Assembly: GCA_024233835.1 (NCBI GenBank)
Contig: JACKPC010000002.1
Span: 705,001-769,000, forward strand
DNA: 64,000 nt
Reading direction: 5' to 3'
Origin: Leptospiraceae bacterium
Lineage (GTDB): Bacteria > Spirochaetota > Leptospiria > Leptospirales > Leptospiraceae
A program made the position numbers and the translations under genes. The notes below the pieces were generated by a model. The model searched no databases. It saw nothing but the letters and a program-made list of their open reading frames with translations, and was not told the origin of the DNA. Shown piece after piece: positions 30,877 through 39,149 of this stretch (its first letter is position 1; each line of letters opens with the position of its first letter).

Positions 30877-32940
30877 TTATAGTCCTTCCTGAACAAACAT
30901 AAACGGGGTAGATATAATAAAATCAATCGCATAACCGATTCGGGCGTTATCATCCTGGTTATTCGTTGTGGATTCACCCGTTTTATACATCAAATCAGAG
31001 GCGAAAGAACGATACAGGTTTCCGATGGCACTGGTTGAATCATTTAGCTGGGCTTCGGTAATGACCATGGAGTTAATGCTTGTATTCTTACAATCCCAGG
31101 TGGAGGTTTTACAGGTTTCATCTGTCTGGAACATGAAATCGGTTCCGGTGGCTAAAAGAGCGTAAATATGTGCTTTCTCTAAAATACCGAAATGCTTCAG
31201 GTTTGCATCTCCCGTAAAACGTATCCATAAAAATTCCGCCACATCACTAACAGGAAAATTTTCTGTTTTGGAGGAAAGCTTGGAACTCTGGGAAAAAAGC
31301 TTTCGAAAGTCTTTTGATTCTACATTCGTAGAACCATTCCAGTAAGAACTCGTACCGTAACGGTTGGAGCGTGCCGAATTATATTGCAGGGTAAATACAT
31401 CATCACTCTCCGCTGCTTCTATACCGGTTTGTCCACCGAATACATCGTGTTCCGGTCGAAAGGGAATTACCGTTTCATTACGAAGTCGGCTAAAAGGAGA
31501 TAAGAGTTCGGTGCTCGCTTCCGTATTAGATGTAGTTACAAGATTGACTATAGTCAGGATTCTATCAATAGAAGTTCTGTATTTAACTCGAGTAGAATTA
31601 TGAAAGGCTGTCGATACAGCGTATTTGCGAAGAAACTCTATGAGGTTTTTATTACTCATATCTTTCCATAAGGCTCGAATCGTCGCTAACTTGGCATGAA
31701 TCTCATCAGTAGTTCCAACAATCGGATTGGAAGGATCCAGGTTTTCATCGGCATAAAAACGAACCAGGATTACCGGTAGATTCTGTAGACTTTCCGGATG
31801 TGAAATCGAATTTGGAGAAATGGCTGTAAAGCGCTCTCTGGCATTGTTTCCACTTATGTTCTGATTATAAATGGAAAGTTCTCCTGTTTGATGATAAGTG
31901 CTTCCGTATACAGCTACCGTATCCTTAAACTGTCCCTTATCCAGAACCTGAATATCGGTCAGGGCTTCTGCGGTTTGACGGATGGTTTTTAACTCATGGT
32001 TATAAAAATTTTCCGGGTTACCGCTACAGGTATCGGTGCTGAGTTTTCCGCAGTCCCCGTTTACTCCTGTTCCCAGAATTCCGAAATAGAGCTGGTGGTA
32101 TTCTCTCGCAAAATCTTCGTTGCCTCTAAAGGTTGCATTTTGAATTACATTTTTCCTGTGATTATACTGAGTAGCTACAGCTGCCGAAAGGGCTGCATTA
32201 CGAAGAACTACGTGATATTCGTATCCACCGGCTATATCGTTTACAATATCATCGAAATACTGTAACATCTGGGGAGAGTCTACATTTTTATCGAGATTGA
32301 TCGACATGTGATAGTTGGTTTCTATCATTCCTACCTTAAAGCGGAAGGGATTTAGACCCCTAAGTCGGACCGCTCCTAAAAAACTATAACCCGGTGCATT
32401 ACCATAGCGAATCATCTGGTTGTAGTTTGAAGGACTATTTGTATACCTGCCCGCAGTAAAAATTTTGGATAAGCCGGACAGGGATCGTTCTGAGTAGGAT
32501 ATTTCAGTTGGATTGTTCCCATCTAAAGCCCGTGCGAGCTTTGTATTGTCTACAGTCATAGAAAGCATTTCAATAATAGCTGCCGAAGGACTCATATCGG
32601 CCCAGGTGGTAATTTGCGCATCACTGGCCGGACCTCCGTAAGCGAAAGTAAGCAGGACTTTCCGAACGGCAGTTTCATCCCAGGCAGTATCACTGAGTGT
32701 ATAGGCAGTTTGATAGGTTGCTGCGTCATCACTGGCACCTGAGGCGTTGACCGCAGGGATAAAAACACCTTCAATGTAAGGTTGTGCTGTTAGAATGGAA
32801 AAAAGAGCGGTCTTCGCAGCTTTTTCATCGCAGTTGCTGAGTCTTCCGCATTCGATTACATTTTTTATCCGACACTGACTGAGAAATGAAAGAATGAGAA
32901 GAGAAAGAACGTATAAACTAAAAATTCTGGAATTCTTCAT
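30877..32940 (-). CDS. DUF1800 family lipoprotein
   Basis: 687-residue DUF1800 protein with a lipoprotein signal (lipobox FLSQC). Typical features: the early LLTFAYGGPASDAQITTWADMSP segment, NFAREYHQLYFGILG-type motif (here EDFAREYHQLYFGI) and the later helical repeat region. DUF1800 and DUF1501 genes are found side by side in many bacteria and are thought to act outside the cytoplasm, but no activity is established. The start at the second codon of the open frame (ATG 32940) is preferred over TTG 32943. First gene of the operon. Confidence 0.85.
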   Translation of the reverse strand: MKNSRIFSLYVLSLLILSFLSQCRIKNVIECGRLSNCDEKAAKTALFSILTAQPYIEGVFIPAVNASGASDDAATYQTAYTLSDTAWDETAVRKVLLTFAYGGPASDAQITTWADMSPSAAIIEMLSMTVDNTKLARALDGNNPTEISYSERSLSGLSKIFTAGRYTNSPSNYNQMIRYGNAPGYSFLGAVRLRGLNPFRFKVGMIETNYHMSINLDKNVDSPQMLQYFDDIVNDIAGGYEYHVVLRNAALSAAVATQYNHRKNVIQNATFRGNEDFAREYHQLYFGILGTGVNGDCGKLSTDTCSGNPENFYNHELKTIRQTAEALTDIQVLDKGQFKDTVAVYGSTYHQTGELSIYNQNISGNNARERFTAISPNSISHPESLQNLPVILVRFYADENLDPSNPIVGTTDEIHAKLATIRALWKDMSNKNLIEFLRKYAVSTAFHNSTRVKYRTSIDRILTIVNLVTTSNTEASTELLSPFSRLRNETVIPFRPEHDVFGGQTGIEAAESDDVFTLQYNSARSNRYGTSSYWNGSTNVESKDFRKLFSQSSKLSSKTENFPVSDVAEFLWIRFTGDANLKHFGILEKAHIYALLATGTDFMFQTDETCKTSTWDCKNTSINSMVITEAQLNDSTSAIGNLYRSFASDLMYKTGESTTNNQDDNARIGYAIDFIISTPFMFVQEGL

Positions 32941-33098
32941 CAAAGGAGAACCTCTTACAGGCTACCATAAATCCTCAATTCGTTTTAAGACAATAGCTTT
33001 TTTAAAAATCTTGCAGGTAATCAAGAATTTAGATTTTTCCACTTATCACTGTAAAACCAGGGGCTTAGGTAAGCCCAATTTTCAAACGCAACATAATC
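32941..33098 (-). terminator. Spacer with hairpin after the second tiny-protein cassette
   Basis: 158 bases between cassette copy 2 and the DUF1800 gene. GGGCTT-AGGT-AAGCCC (33061-33076) is a perfect 6-bp stem with a tetraloop. On the minus strand it is followed by a short T-run and would end transcription of the cassette. The DUF1800 operon promoter must also lie here. I see no clear -35/-10 pair. Confidence 0.45.
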
Positions 33099-33272
33099 TT
33101 AATTCTTTCTAAAAAATTCATAGATAGCTATTACCGAACCGGTAAAAGATACTATGTAAATAATAAGTTCTGAGTAAATCTTAAATTCTTTATAAGTTGA
33201 TAATAAATATAATAGAAAGCCGCACCATGCAACTCCTAAAATAAAAAGAATTGAATCCGTTTTATCATTTAC
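33099..33272 (-). pseudogene. Tiny membrane protein B, cassette copy 2 (no start codon)
   Basis: 57 codons homologous to protein B at 24406-24588 through their whole length (NDxxDSxLFIL; YKE; SFxGSVxxIYE), with two hydrophobic segments. The codon aligned with the start Met of copy 1 is GTA. An in-frame TAG lies only three codons upstream, and no ATG, GTG or TTG opens the frame. Either the start has been lost, or the frame is entered by a +1 shift from the overlapping gene A, or an unusual start is used. The long conserved frame argues that it was coding recently. Confidence 0.6.
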
Positions 33273-33402
33273 TTCTTTCTAATTTATAAATTTCTTTTTT
33301 GACTTCTCGGGCAATTATCCTTGAAGCTGCACGCAAAGCAATATACGACCACGATGCAATTCCAATAATTCCGATAATTATAGTCAAGTTATATGGTTCC
33401 AT
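33265..33402 (-). CDS. Tiny membrane protein A, cassette copy 2
   Basis: 45-residue protein homologous to 24294-24416: one hydrophobic helix (IIIGIIGIASW) and a basic tail (ASRIIAREVKKEI). Signals are excellent for so short a gene: TTGACT, 16-nt spacer, TATAAT upstream and AAGGAAG 7 bases before the ATG. Its end overlaps gene B in the +1 frame, as in copy 1. Unknown family. The conserved half is the helix plus tail, so membrane anchoring with a cytosolic basic amphipathic segment is likely. Confidence 0.75.
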   Translation of the reverse strand: MEPYNLTIIIGIIGIASWSYIALRAASRIIAREVKKEIYKLERSK

Positions 33403-33425
33403 ATTACACTTCCTTGATACATCTT

Positions 33426-33453
33426 ATTATATTGAAATTTGAGCATTAGTCAA
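33426..33453 (-). promoter_or_regulatory. Strong sigma-70 promoter of tiny-protein cassette copy 2
   Basis: On the minus strand TTGACT (33448-33453), 16-nt spacer and TATAAT (33426-33431) lie about 25 bases before the start codon of the 45-residue protein, with AAGGAAG between. The -10 is a perfect consensus. Confidence 0.7.
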
Positions 33454-33643
33454 TCAATTATTTGTCCACCAAGGTGCTTCGAACTCTATCGCTACTTAAC
33501 AGCCTGGTTACATTTTAGTGGACAGTTTGACTGGAACTGCCCGGAGTTTTCGAACGGATAACCAGAACTCAATCATTTTTAGCCTGTCTTTCCAAAAAAC
33601 TTGCTTTACGTTTTAATAATTGTTTTATTTTTGCTTATGTATT
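33454..33643. other. Divergent intergenic region
   Basis: 190 bases between the minus-strand tiny cassette and the plus-strand lipoprotein. A small hairpin CAGTT/AACTG lies near 33527-33540. No ORF or clear promoter for the plus-strand gene was found. Confidence 0.3.
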
Positions 33644-34480
33644 ATGAAAAAAATACTCCTCCTGTTTATTTCATTACTTATAGTGGTTTCTTCCTGTAAG
33701 AAAAAGGAAGAAGAGAATAAGGTTGATAATACCCAGATTTTAGGTAAACGCTATCCCGATGGAAATGTCTTTATCACTTCAGTTCCGGGTTCTACAAAAA
33801 AACAAGACAGAGTCGCCCTGGTTTATGATTTAGAAGAGGTAACCGGTCTTGAAATCAAGAGTGAAGGGAATAAAGAATACCTCAAATTAAAGACCGTAAC
33901 CGGTAAAGAAGGGTATGCTCCTCTGGATCGTTTTGTGGAAGTAGTTTATTTTGCAGTGGGAGATGGAATAACTGCCTTTTTAAAACCAACCCTGACCGCT
34001 CCGACCAAGGGGAAAATGGACAAGGGAGCTTTATGTTATATTAAGGAAACCCTGAGTGAATGGGGAAGAGCAACCTGCTACAGTGCAAAACTTACCTTTG
34101 GTGAAGTGCCCGAAACGTATTATAATGTATGGATACAACTAAGCGATCCGGGTTTATCTAAAGATCCTATGCTCGGTCAAACAGCTTTAACTATTCGTAA
34201 CGCCACAAAAGTTATTGCCAAGGCGATGAAAACAGAAAACCCCGAAGAAGCAGCTAAATTGCGGAAAGAAGCTAAAGAAACACTGAATAAAGCCATAGAA
34301 AAAGAGGATGTTTTTAAGGCCTATGCCCAGGAGCTTTTAGCCAAACTCGAGCCCTTAGAAGGCGGACAGAAAAAAGAAGAAACAAATAATCCAGCACCGG
34401 GTTCAGAAGGAAAAGAAACTCCGCCGGAAACAAAAACCAGGGATATGGATACACCAGTGGAAACAAAACCGGAAGGTTAA
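33644..34480 (+). CDS. Lipoprotein with SH3-like region
   Basis: 278 residues: a signal peptide with lipobox VSSC, then two stretches of short beta strands (about 35-100 and 105-160) that resemble bacterial SH3-like repeats, for example GKEGYAPLDRFVEVV. A helical part follows (about 180-240) with repeated Lys/Glu/Ala. A low-complexity Pro/Thr/Glu tail closes it. The frame is open from 33620, but ATG 33644 begins the signal peptide. Probably an envelope protein; ligand unknown. ilvB starts 9 bases after its stop, so it may be co-transcribed with the isoleucine-valine genes without sharing their function. Confidence 0.65.
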   Translation: MKKILLLFISLLIVVSSCKKKEEENKVDNTQILGKRYPDGNVFITSVPGSTKKQDRVALVYDLEEVTGLEIKSEGNKEYLKLKTVTGKEGYAPLDRFVEVVYFAVGDGITAFLKPTLTAPTKGKMDKGALCYIKETLSEWGRATCYSAKLTFGEVPETYYNVWIQLSDPGLSKDPMLGQTALTIRNATKVIAKAMKTENPEEAAKLRKEAKETLNKAIEKEDVFKAYAQELLAKLEPLEGGQKKEETNNPAPGSEGKETPPETKTRDMDTPVETKPEG

Positions 34481-34489
34481 GAGGAATTC

Positions 34490-36202
34490 ATGACAGATAA
34501 AAAGGAAAAACCTATGACAGGGGCAGCCCTGTTAATACAGCTTTTAGAAGAAAAAGGGATTGAAGTATGTTTTGGTTATCCGGGGGGAGCCATCCTTCCC
34601 TTTTATGACGAAATGTACTACCAGAGTAAAATTAAACATTACCTGGTTCGACACGAACAGGGGGCCATTCACATGGCAGAGGGTTATGCCAGGGCCAGTG
34701 GTAAAATCGGTCTCTGCATTGCGACTTCCGGTCCCGGGGCTACGAACCTGATAACCGGTCTAACAGATGCAAAACTAGATTCTATTCCGGTTATGGCTAT
34801 TACCGGACAGGTTGCCACCAACAGCATAGGAACTGATGCCTTTCAGGAAGCCGATATTTTTGGGATTACCATTCCTATAACCAAGTATAATGCCCTGATG
34901 AAAAGTGCGGACGATATTGCCAGACACTTCGAAGAAGCCTACAAGATTGCTACAGGAGGAAGGCCGGGTCCGGTTCTTTTGGATTTCCCAAAAGATGTTC
35001 AGACCCAACTCACAAGCGTAAGTAAGGCAGACAAACTAAAAATTGCTCCTCACCATTACGAAAAACCTCCAATAAAAGGAGACATCGAGGCTTTTGCCGA
35101 AGCTCTGAATAAAGCAAAGAGACCTCTTCTATATGTGGGTGGAGGGGCTATTAGTTCCGGAGCTTATCGTGAAATCCTGCAACTGGCAGAACTGGGAAAC
35201 ATTCCCGTCACTATGACTTTAATGGGAATCGGGGCCTTCCCCGGAACTCATGAGCTTTCTCTGGGAATGCTCGGAATGCACGGAACCGCTTATGCAAATA
35301 AAGCCGTTATTGAATGCGATTACATTCTAAACCTCGGAGCCAGGTTCGATGATAGGGTAGCTAAAATCGGTGAATTTGCTGAGAATGCCGTAAAAGCCCA
35401 TATCGATATCGATAGCTCGGAGTTTAATAAAAGAGTAGCGGTAGACCAAATTCTACACGGAGATCTCAGGGATGTACTACACGCTCTTTTACCTTTTATT
35501 AAAAAAGTAGATAGAAAAGAATGGATTCAAAGGCTTAAAACTTTGAAAGAAAATCATCCTCTGGATTTTGACAATTCCGGTACGGAGATAAAGCCTCAAC
35601 ATTTCCTGAGTGAGCTGTATAAAGCGACTTCCGGCAGTGCTATTATTGTTACGGATGTAGGCCAGCACCAGATGTGGGCAGCCCAATACTACCTCTTTGA
35701 CGAACCGAATTGCTGGCTAACTTCTGGAGGTCTCGGAACTATGGGCTATGGTTTGCCGGCAGCCATAGGTGCAAAAATAGCAAGACCGGAAAAACAGGTG
35801 ATCTGCGTAAGTGGAGATGGATCCATACAGATGAACATTCAGGAGCTCGGAACGATAGCTATGTATGAAGTGGGTGTAAAGATTCTTATTTTCAACAATA
35901 GCTTTCTCGGAATGGTTCGTCAGTGGCAGGAGCTTTTCTACGAAGAGCGTTATTCTCAGACTCAGTGGAAATATAATCCAAGTTTTGTGAAAATAGCAGA
36001 AGCGTATGGAATTCCGGCTATGTCAATTTCCAAAAAAGAAGAAATACCTAAAGCTCTGGAATTTTTCCTGAAAGATGATAAATCAGCTCTTTTAGAAGTA
36101 ATAGTTCCTTCTGAAGAAAAAGTATTTCCTATGATTCCGGCAGGACTATCACAAAAAGATATTATTGAATTCAAGGACCTGAAGGAGTATAAAAAGAAAT
36201 GA
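34490..36202 (+). CDS. ilvB: Acetolactate synthase, large subunit
   Basis: First common step of valine, leucine and isoleucine synthesis: condenses pyruvate with pyruvate or 2-oxobutyrate. 570 residues; catalytic Glu56 in RHEQGAIHMAEGYA; FAD-region GSNP-like loop; ThDP motif GDGSIQMN at residues 442-449 ending in NNSFLGMVRQWQ, typical of anabolic AHAS. Its stop overlaps the ilvN start (ATGA). leuA at the end of the window belongs to the same amino-acid group but is far away. Confidence 0.97.
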   Translation: MTDKKEKPMTGAALLIQLLEEKGIEVCFGYPGGAILPFYDEMYYQSKIKHYLVRHEQGAIHMAEGYARASGKIGLCIATSGPGATNLITGLTDAKLDSIPVMAITGQVATNSIGTDAFQEADIFGITIPITKYNALMKSADDIARHFEEAYKIATGGRPGPVLLDFPKDVQTQLTSVSKADKLKIAPHHYEKPPIKGDIEAFAEALNKAKRPLLYVGGGAISSGAYREILQLAELGNIPVTMTLMGIGAFPGTHELSLGMLGMHGTAYANKAVIECDYILNLGARFDDRVAKIGEFAENAVKAHIDIDSSEFNKRVAVDQILHGDLRDVLHALLPFIKKVDRKEWIQRLKTLKENHPLDFDNSGTEIKPQHFLSELYKATSGSAIIVTDVGQHQMWAAQYYLFDEPNCWLTSGGLGTMGYGLPAAIGAKIARPEKQVICVSGDGSIQMNIQELGTIAMYEVGVKILIFNNSFLGMVRQWQELFYEERYSQTQWKYNPSFVKIAEAYGIPAMSISKKEEIPKALEFFLKDDKSALLEVIVPSEEKVFPMIPAGLSQKDIIEFKDLKEYKKK

Positions 36203-36684
36203 ATCATACATTGAGAATACTTGTTAACAACCATGCCGGTGTCATGAGTCATGTTTCCGGTCTTTTTACTCGCAGGGCCTATAATATAGATTCAATTGCT
36301 GTAGGTGTAACCCAGGATCCGGAGATTTCCTGTATGACAATTGTTATCCGGGGAGATGAACAAAACATTACCCAGGTAAAAAATCAACTGAAGAAATTGC
36401 CGGATGTGCTGGAAATTACCGATGTTTCTTATCCGGGTTCTATCCATAGAGAATTACTCCTGGTGATCGTAGAAGCGAAAGACGAGCACCGCCAGGAAGT
36501 AATTTCTATCTGTGATGTTTTCCAGGCTAAGATCATCGATATGACTTCTACGGAAGTGATGGCGGAGTATTCCGGAAATTCGAGAGAAGTAAATGCCTTT
36601 CTTCGAATGATGAATAAATTTGGCATTAAACAAATCTCCAGGACAGGTCAAATCGCACTTACCTGCCCGAGTACCTTAGAATAA
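36199..36684 (+). CDS. ilvN: Acetolactate synthase, small regulatory subunit
   Basis: 161 residues, normal for IlvH/IlvN. An N-terminal ACT domain (HTLRILVNNHAGVMSHVSGLFTRRAYNIDSIAVG) gives valine feedback control and is followed by the C-terminal small-subunit domain (RELLLVIVEAKDEHRQEV). Overlaps ilvB by 4 bases. A hairpin terminator begins at its stop codon. Confidence 0.96.
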   Translation: MNHTLRILVNNHAGVMSHVSGLFTRRAYNIDSIAVGVTQDPEISCMTIVIRGDEQNITQVKNQLKKLPDVLEITDVSYPGSIHRELLLVIVEAKDEHRQEVISICDVFQAKIIDMTSTEVMAEYSGNSREVNAFLRMMNKFGIKQISRTGQIALTCPSTLE

Positions 36685-36704
36685 GCCCCCTACGGGCTTA
36701 TTTT
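36680..36704. terminator. Bidirectional terminator after ilvN
   Basis: AATAAGCCC (36680-36688) pairs with GGGCTTATT (36694-36702) around a 5-nt loop, and T's follow. The stem includes the ilvN stop on the plus strand and the stop of the small lipoprotein on the minus strand. Confidence 0.75.
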
Positions 36705-36847
36705 CCTTCTTTCTTCTTCGTTTCTGTATCTGCTTCTTTATCCTCAATTTTTCCATCCATTTCCTTTACCTCGGAACTTTTGCAGGAATAAAACCCGGCC
36801 CATAAAAGATTCATTAAAAAAATTAAAAGAATCGCCTTTTTTATCAT
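36698..36847 (-). CDS. Small lipoprotein, 49 residues
   Basis: A short ORF with a clear lipoprotein signal: MIKKA, a hydrophobic stretch and the lipobox FYSC (Cys21). The 28-residue mature part is highly charged (Lys/Glu/Asp/Thr) and ends in KKKEGK. GGAGAGAG precedes the ATG. It is convergent with ilvN across the shared terminator and divergent from the J-domain gene. Many spirochaete lipoproteins are this small. Function unknown; coding status rests on the signal and ribosome site. Confidence 0.6.
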   Translation of the reverse strand: MIKKAILLIFLMNLLWAGFYSCKSSEVKEMDGKIEDKEADTETKKKEGK

Positions 36848-36914
36848 ACTCTCTCCTTTCCCTTTTTTTATAAATGGCTATACAAAAACCTGCAAGTATT
36901 TTACTTTCCTGTTA

Positions 36915-37502
36915 GTGGAAGCATTTACAGTCAGTCTTGAGGAACCTTATGTTCAAAACATTTTAGAAATTTTAGAAAATTTCCCGGAAGGACTCAGCGA
37001 ATTTGAACTTTTGAAGTCCTTAGAAAATAAAAACTCCTTATTTTCCGGTTATTCCTTGCAGGATGAGCTGGAATTATTCCAGTCACATTTTCTTTTATTC
37101 CACATTCTGTATCATCTCGATGAAATTTTAAAAGAAAAGAAAGGCCTCGGAATCGAAATTCATTGCTTAAAGATAAAACTATATACTATCCGGCAACAAC
37201 AAAGGGATTCTTCAGAATTGGAAAAACACGACCCTTTACGGGAATATTACAAAGATCTAAATCACTTACGAAACACGGGTCGAAAGGAAGTAAACGAACT
37301 TCTCAACTCTTTCTGGAAAAAATATTTAGCTTTTCAAAAGAAGGAAGAAGCCCTCGAAGTTTTAGATCTCCATCCTGCTGCCAGTGAAGAAGAAATCAAA
37401 AATCGCTACAGAAAACTGGTAAAGGAGCATCATCCCGATAAGGGAGGAGATTCGGAAAGAATCATCGAGATAAATAAGGCTATGGAAATATTAAAATCGT
37501 AA
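36915..37502 (+). CDS. J-domain (DnaJ-like) protein
   Basis: 195 residues with a C-terminal J domain (about 135-195): LDLHPAASEEEIKNRYRKL, the HPD motif in EHHPDKGG and the final helix IIEINKAMEILKS. This domain stimulates Hsp70 (DnaK) ATPase. The N-terminal 130 residues are helical and unlike known DnaJ parts, so it is a dedicated co-chaperone with an unknown client. No ATG is available at the N-terminus; the GTG at 36915 is used, without a clear Shine-Dalgarno. Leu/Glu-rich and cytosolic. Confidence 0.82.
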   Translation: MEAFTVSLEEPYVQNILEILENFPEGLSEFELLKSLENKNSLFSGYSLQDELELFQSHFLLFHILYHLDEILKEKKGLGIEIHCLKIKLYTIRQQQRDSSELEKHDPLREYYKDLNHLRNTGRKEVNELLNSFWKKYLAFQKKEEALEVLDLHPAASEEEIKNRYRKLVKEHHPDKGGDSERIIEINKAMEILKS

Positions 37503-37551
37503 TCACCCTTTCCCAAACGGAGGGTTAACCATCCGGTTTGGGAAAGGGTGA
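37503..37551. terminator. Long stem between convergent genes
   Basis: 37503-37521 and 37532-37551 form a 19-bp stem with a single bulge (TCACCCTTTCCCAAAC... with ...GTTTGGGAAAGGGTGA). It lies between the J-domain gene and the ThyX-like gene. There is no T-run, so a bidirectional terminator or processed RNA hairpin are both possible. Confidence 0.6.
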
Positions 37552-37576
37552 GTGATTTGGCAAACATGTGATGATT

Positions 37577-39148
37577 CTACAGTATCCTATCATACTCCGA
37601 CAAATTTAATTTCCAGACTTTTACACCACAGTATCTATCTCCTTCCGGGCAAACAGGTTTTACCGAACCCATAGAACGAAGCTTGCAAGGGGCTCCAAGG
37701 TTCTTTGCAATTTGAGGATGGACTTTCTCTATGTCTTTTACTTCATTCAAAGAAGCGTAGAATATTTCTTCCTGGGCATTGTAACAAAGTCTCGCTTTCC
37801 ACTTATGATGCAGATTGAGTAAATCACCCGATTCATAAAAGCGCACCGGAAAAGCATTGGGTAAAAGGTAAGAAGTGTCTTCTATAGCTCCTCCTTCTGC
37901 TATAAACTCTTCGATATGTCGAAAAAGTTGGTGCATTCTTTCTGTATACACATCTTCTAATTCTGCATACTTCTTGATGATTTCAGGAACGATATAATCG
38001 GGACTTCCGGTATACTGAGAAAAGAGTATCGGTCGGGATGCAGGAACCATTCGGTGTCTCTGATCCTGAGAATCGGCTGTATGAGAAATCTTTTTTTGGA
38101 AGGTATAATGCACATTAAACATAGCCCGGCTAATTGCGTTCAGGCTGGTTTCATTCAGAGTAGAAGCCAATGAAACATTTCTTTCGGGAGACATACAAAG
38201 AAGAAGGGCTTCGGTATCGTTCAAGGAAGAAGAGGATAAGCCGAGGGTAGTCCTTACAGAGGCCGCTAAAATTTTCTCAGCTGAGTTTGAATAGGAAACC
38301 AACTTTGCATAAACATTTCCGAGAGAAGAATCAAATTCTTCTACGAACAATTTAGCTTCCGTATAATCTCGAACCTGTTTTGAAGTATGATATTCTTGAA
38401 ATATCTTATATTCTAGGGTATTAGCAAGGGGAATCGGGTCTTCCATTTCTTCTACAAACAAAGGATCGATACGTTTCACTTCCTTTACCATTTCTTCGAT
38501 AACCAGCTTCTGTTCCTCAGGAACCTGAAAGCTAGTCATCAGGCGATAATACCGATGCAGGGTTAAACCATTGATGGTATGGAAAAGGTATGTATGCGTA
38601 GCAAGGGGTAAAATGTAGCGAGCAATTTCAAGGCATTTCTTTTTAATCTCTGTCTGCCACTTTTCCGGCTGCTTCGCTCTTGAAGAAAAACGCAGGAAGA
38701 ATTCTTTTTCCACAAAGGGTTTCAACTCTTCTATCATGGAGAAATATACCGAATTAGCGTAACGAATGGCCTGTAAATAAGAGTTTCTTAATTTCGAATT
38801 TAAGTGAAAAGGAATATAATAACTTTCCTCTTTTACCTCTACATATCTCTGGCTAACCTGCTCAGAATTATAATACGGATGAGAGTGCAAAAAGGCCCAG
38901 ACAAATTGCCTCGAAACCCGGTTCAGTGTAAAGATAAACTGGGGGTGCTGTCTTGTTGTTAAATGACCGGCTTTCTTAGTAGACTTAGCGACTCTATCCC
39001 GGATTTCTCTTGCTTTTTCTGTGCTATCCATATCTTCCGGATAGAGAATACCTTTAGAGGAATAACAGGTTCTCGCACTGGCAATGGATAGATTAAAAGG
39101 ATTTTTTGTATAATCAATTAACTTTACTTCCGGGCCTTTTAGTTCCAT
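37577..39148 (-). CDS. Two-lobed ThyX-like flavin-dependent thymidylate synthase
   Basis: 523 residues, about twice the usual ThyX (flavin-dependent dUMP methylation with methylenetetrahydrofolate and NAD(P)H). Each half resembles a ThyX domain, but the family signature RHRx7S...RY is divided. Lobe 1 (88-102) reads HSH-PYYNSEQ-VSQRY, keeping the S-x-R-Y end. Lobe 2 has RHR at 364-366 but not the S-x-R-Y end. A single active site at the lobe interface is possible. The frame is open to 39238, but ATG 39148 follows AAGGGA and the upstream gene's stop (1-base gap). Last gene of the radical-SAM operon. No thyA is seen in the window. Confidence 0.75.
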   Translation of the reverse strand: MELKGPEVKLIDYTKNPFNLSIASARTCYSSKGILYPEDMDSTEKAREIRDRVAKSTKKAGHLTTRQHPQFIFTLNRVSRQFVWAFLHSHPYYNSEQVSQRYVEVKEESYYIPFHLNSKLRNSYLQAIRYANSVYFSMIEELKPFVEKEFFLRFSSRAKQPEKWQTEIKKKCLEIARYILPLATHTYLFHTINGLTLHRYYRLMTSFQVPEEQKLVIEEMVKEVKRIDPLFVEEMEDPIPLANTLEYKIFQEYHTSKQVRDYTEAKLFVEEFDSSLGNVYAKLVSYSNSAEKILAASVRTTLGLSSSSLNDTEALLLCMSPERNVSLASTLNETSLNAISRAMFNVHYTFQKKISHTADSQDQRHRMVPASRPILFSQYTGSPDYIVPEIIKKYAELEDVYTERMHQLFRHIEEFIAEGGAIEDTSYLLPNAFPVRFYESGDLLNLHHKWKARLCYNAQEEIFYASLNEVKDIEKVHPQIAKNLGAPCKLRSMGSVKPVCPEGDRYCGVKVWKLNLSEYDRIL

Positions 39149-39149
39149 A

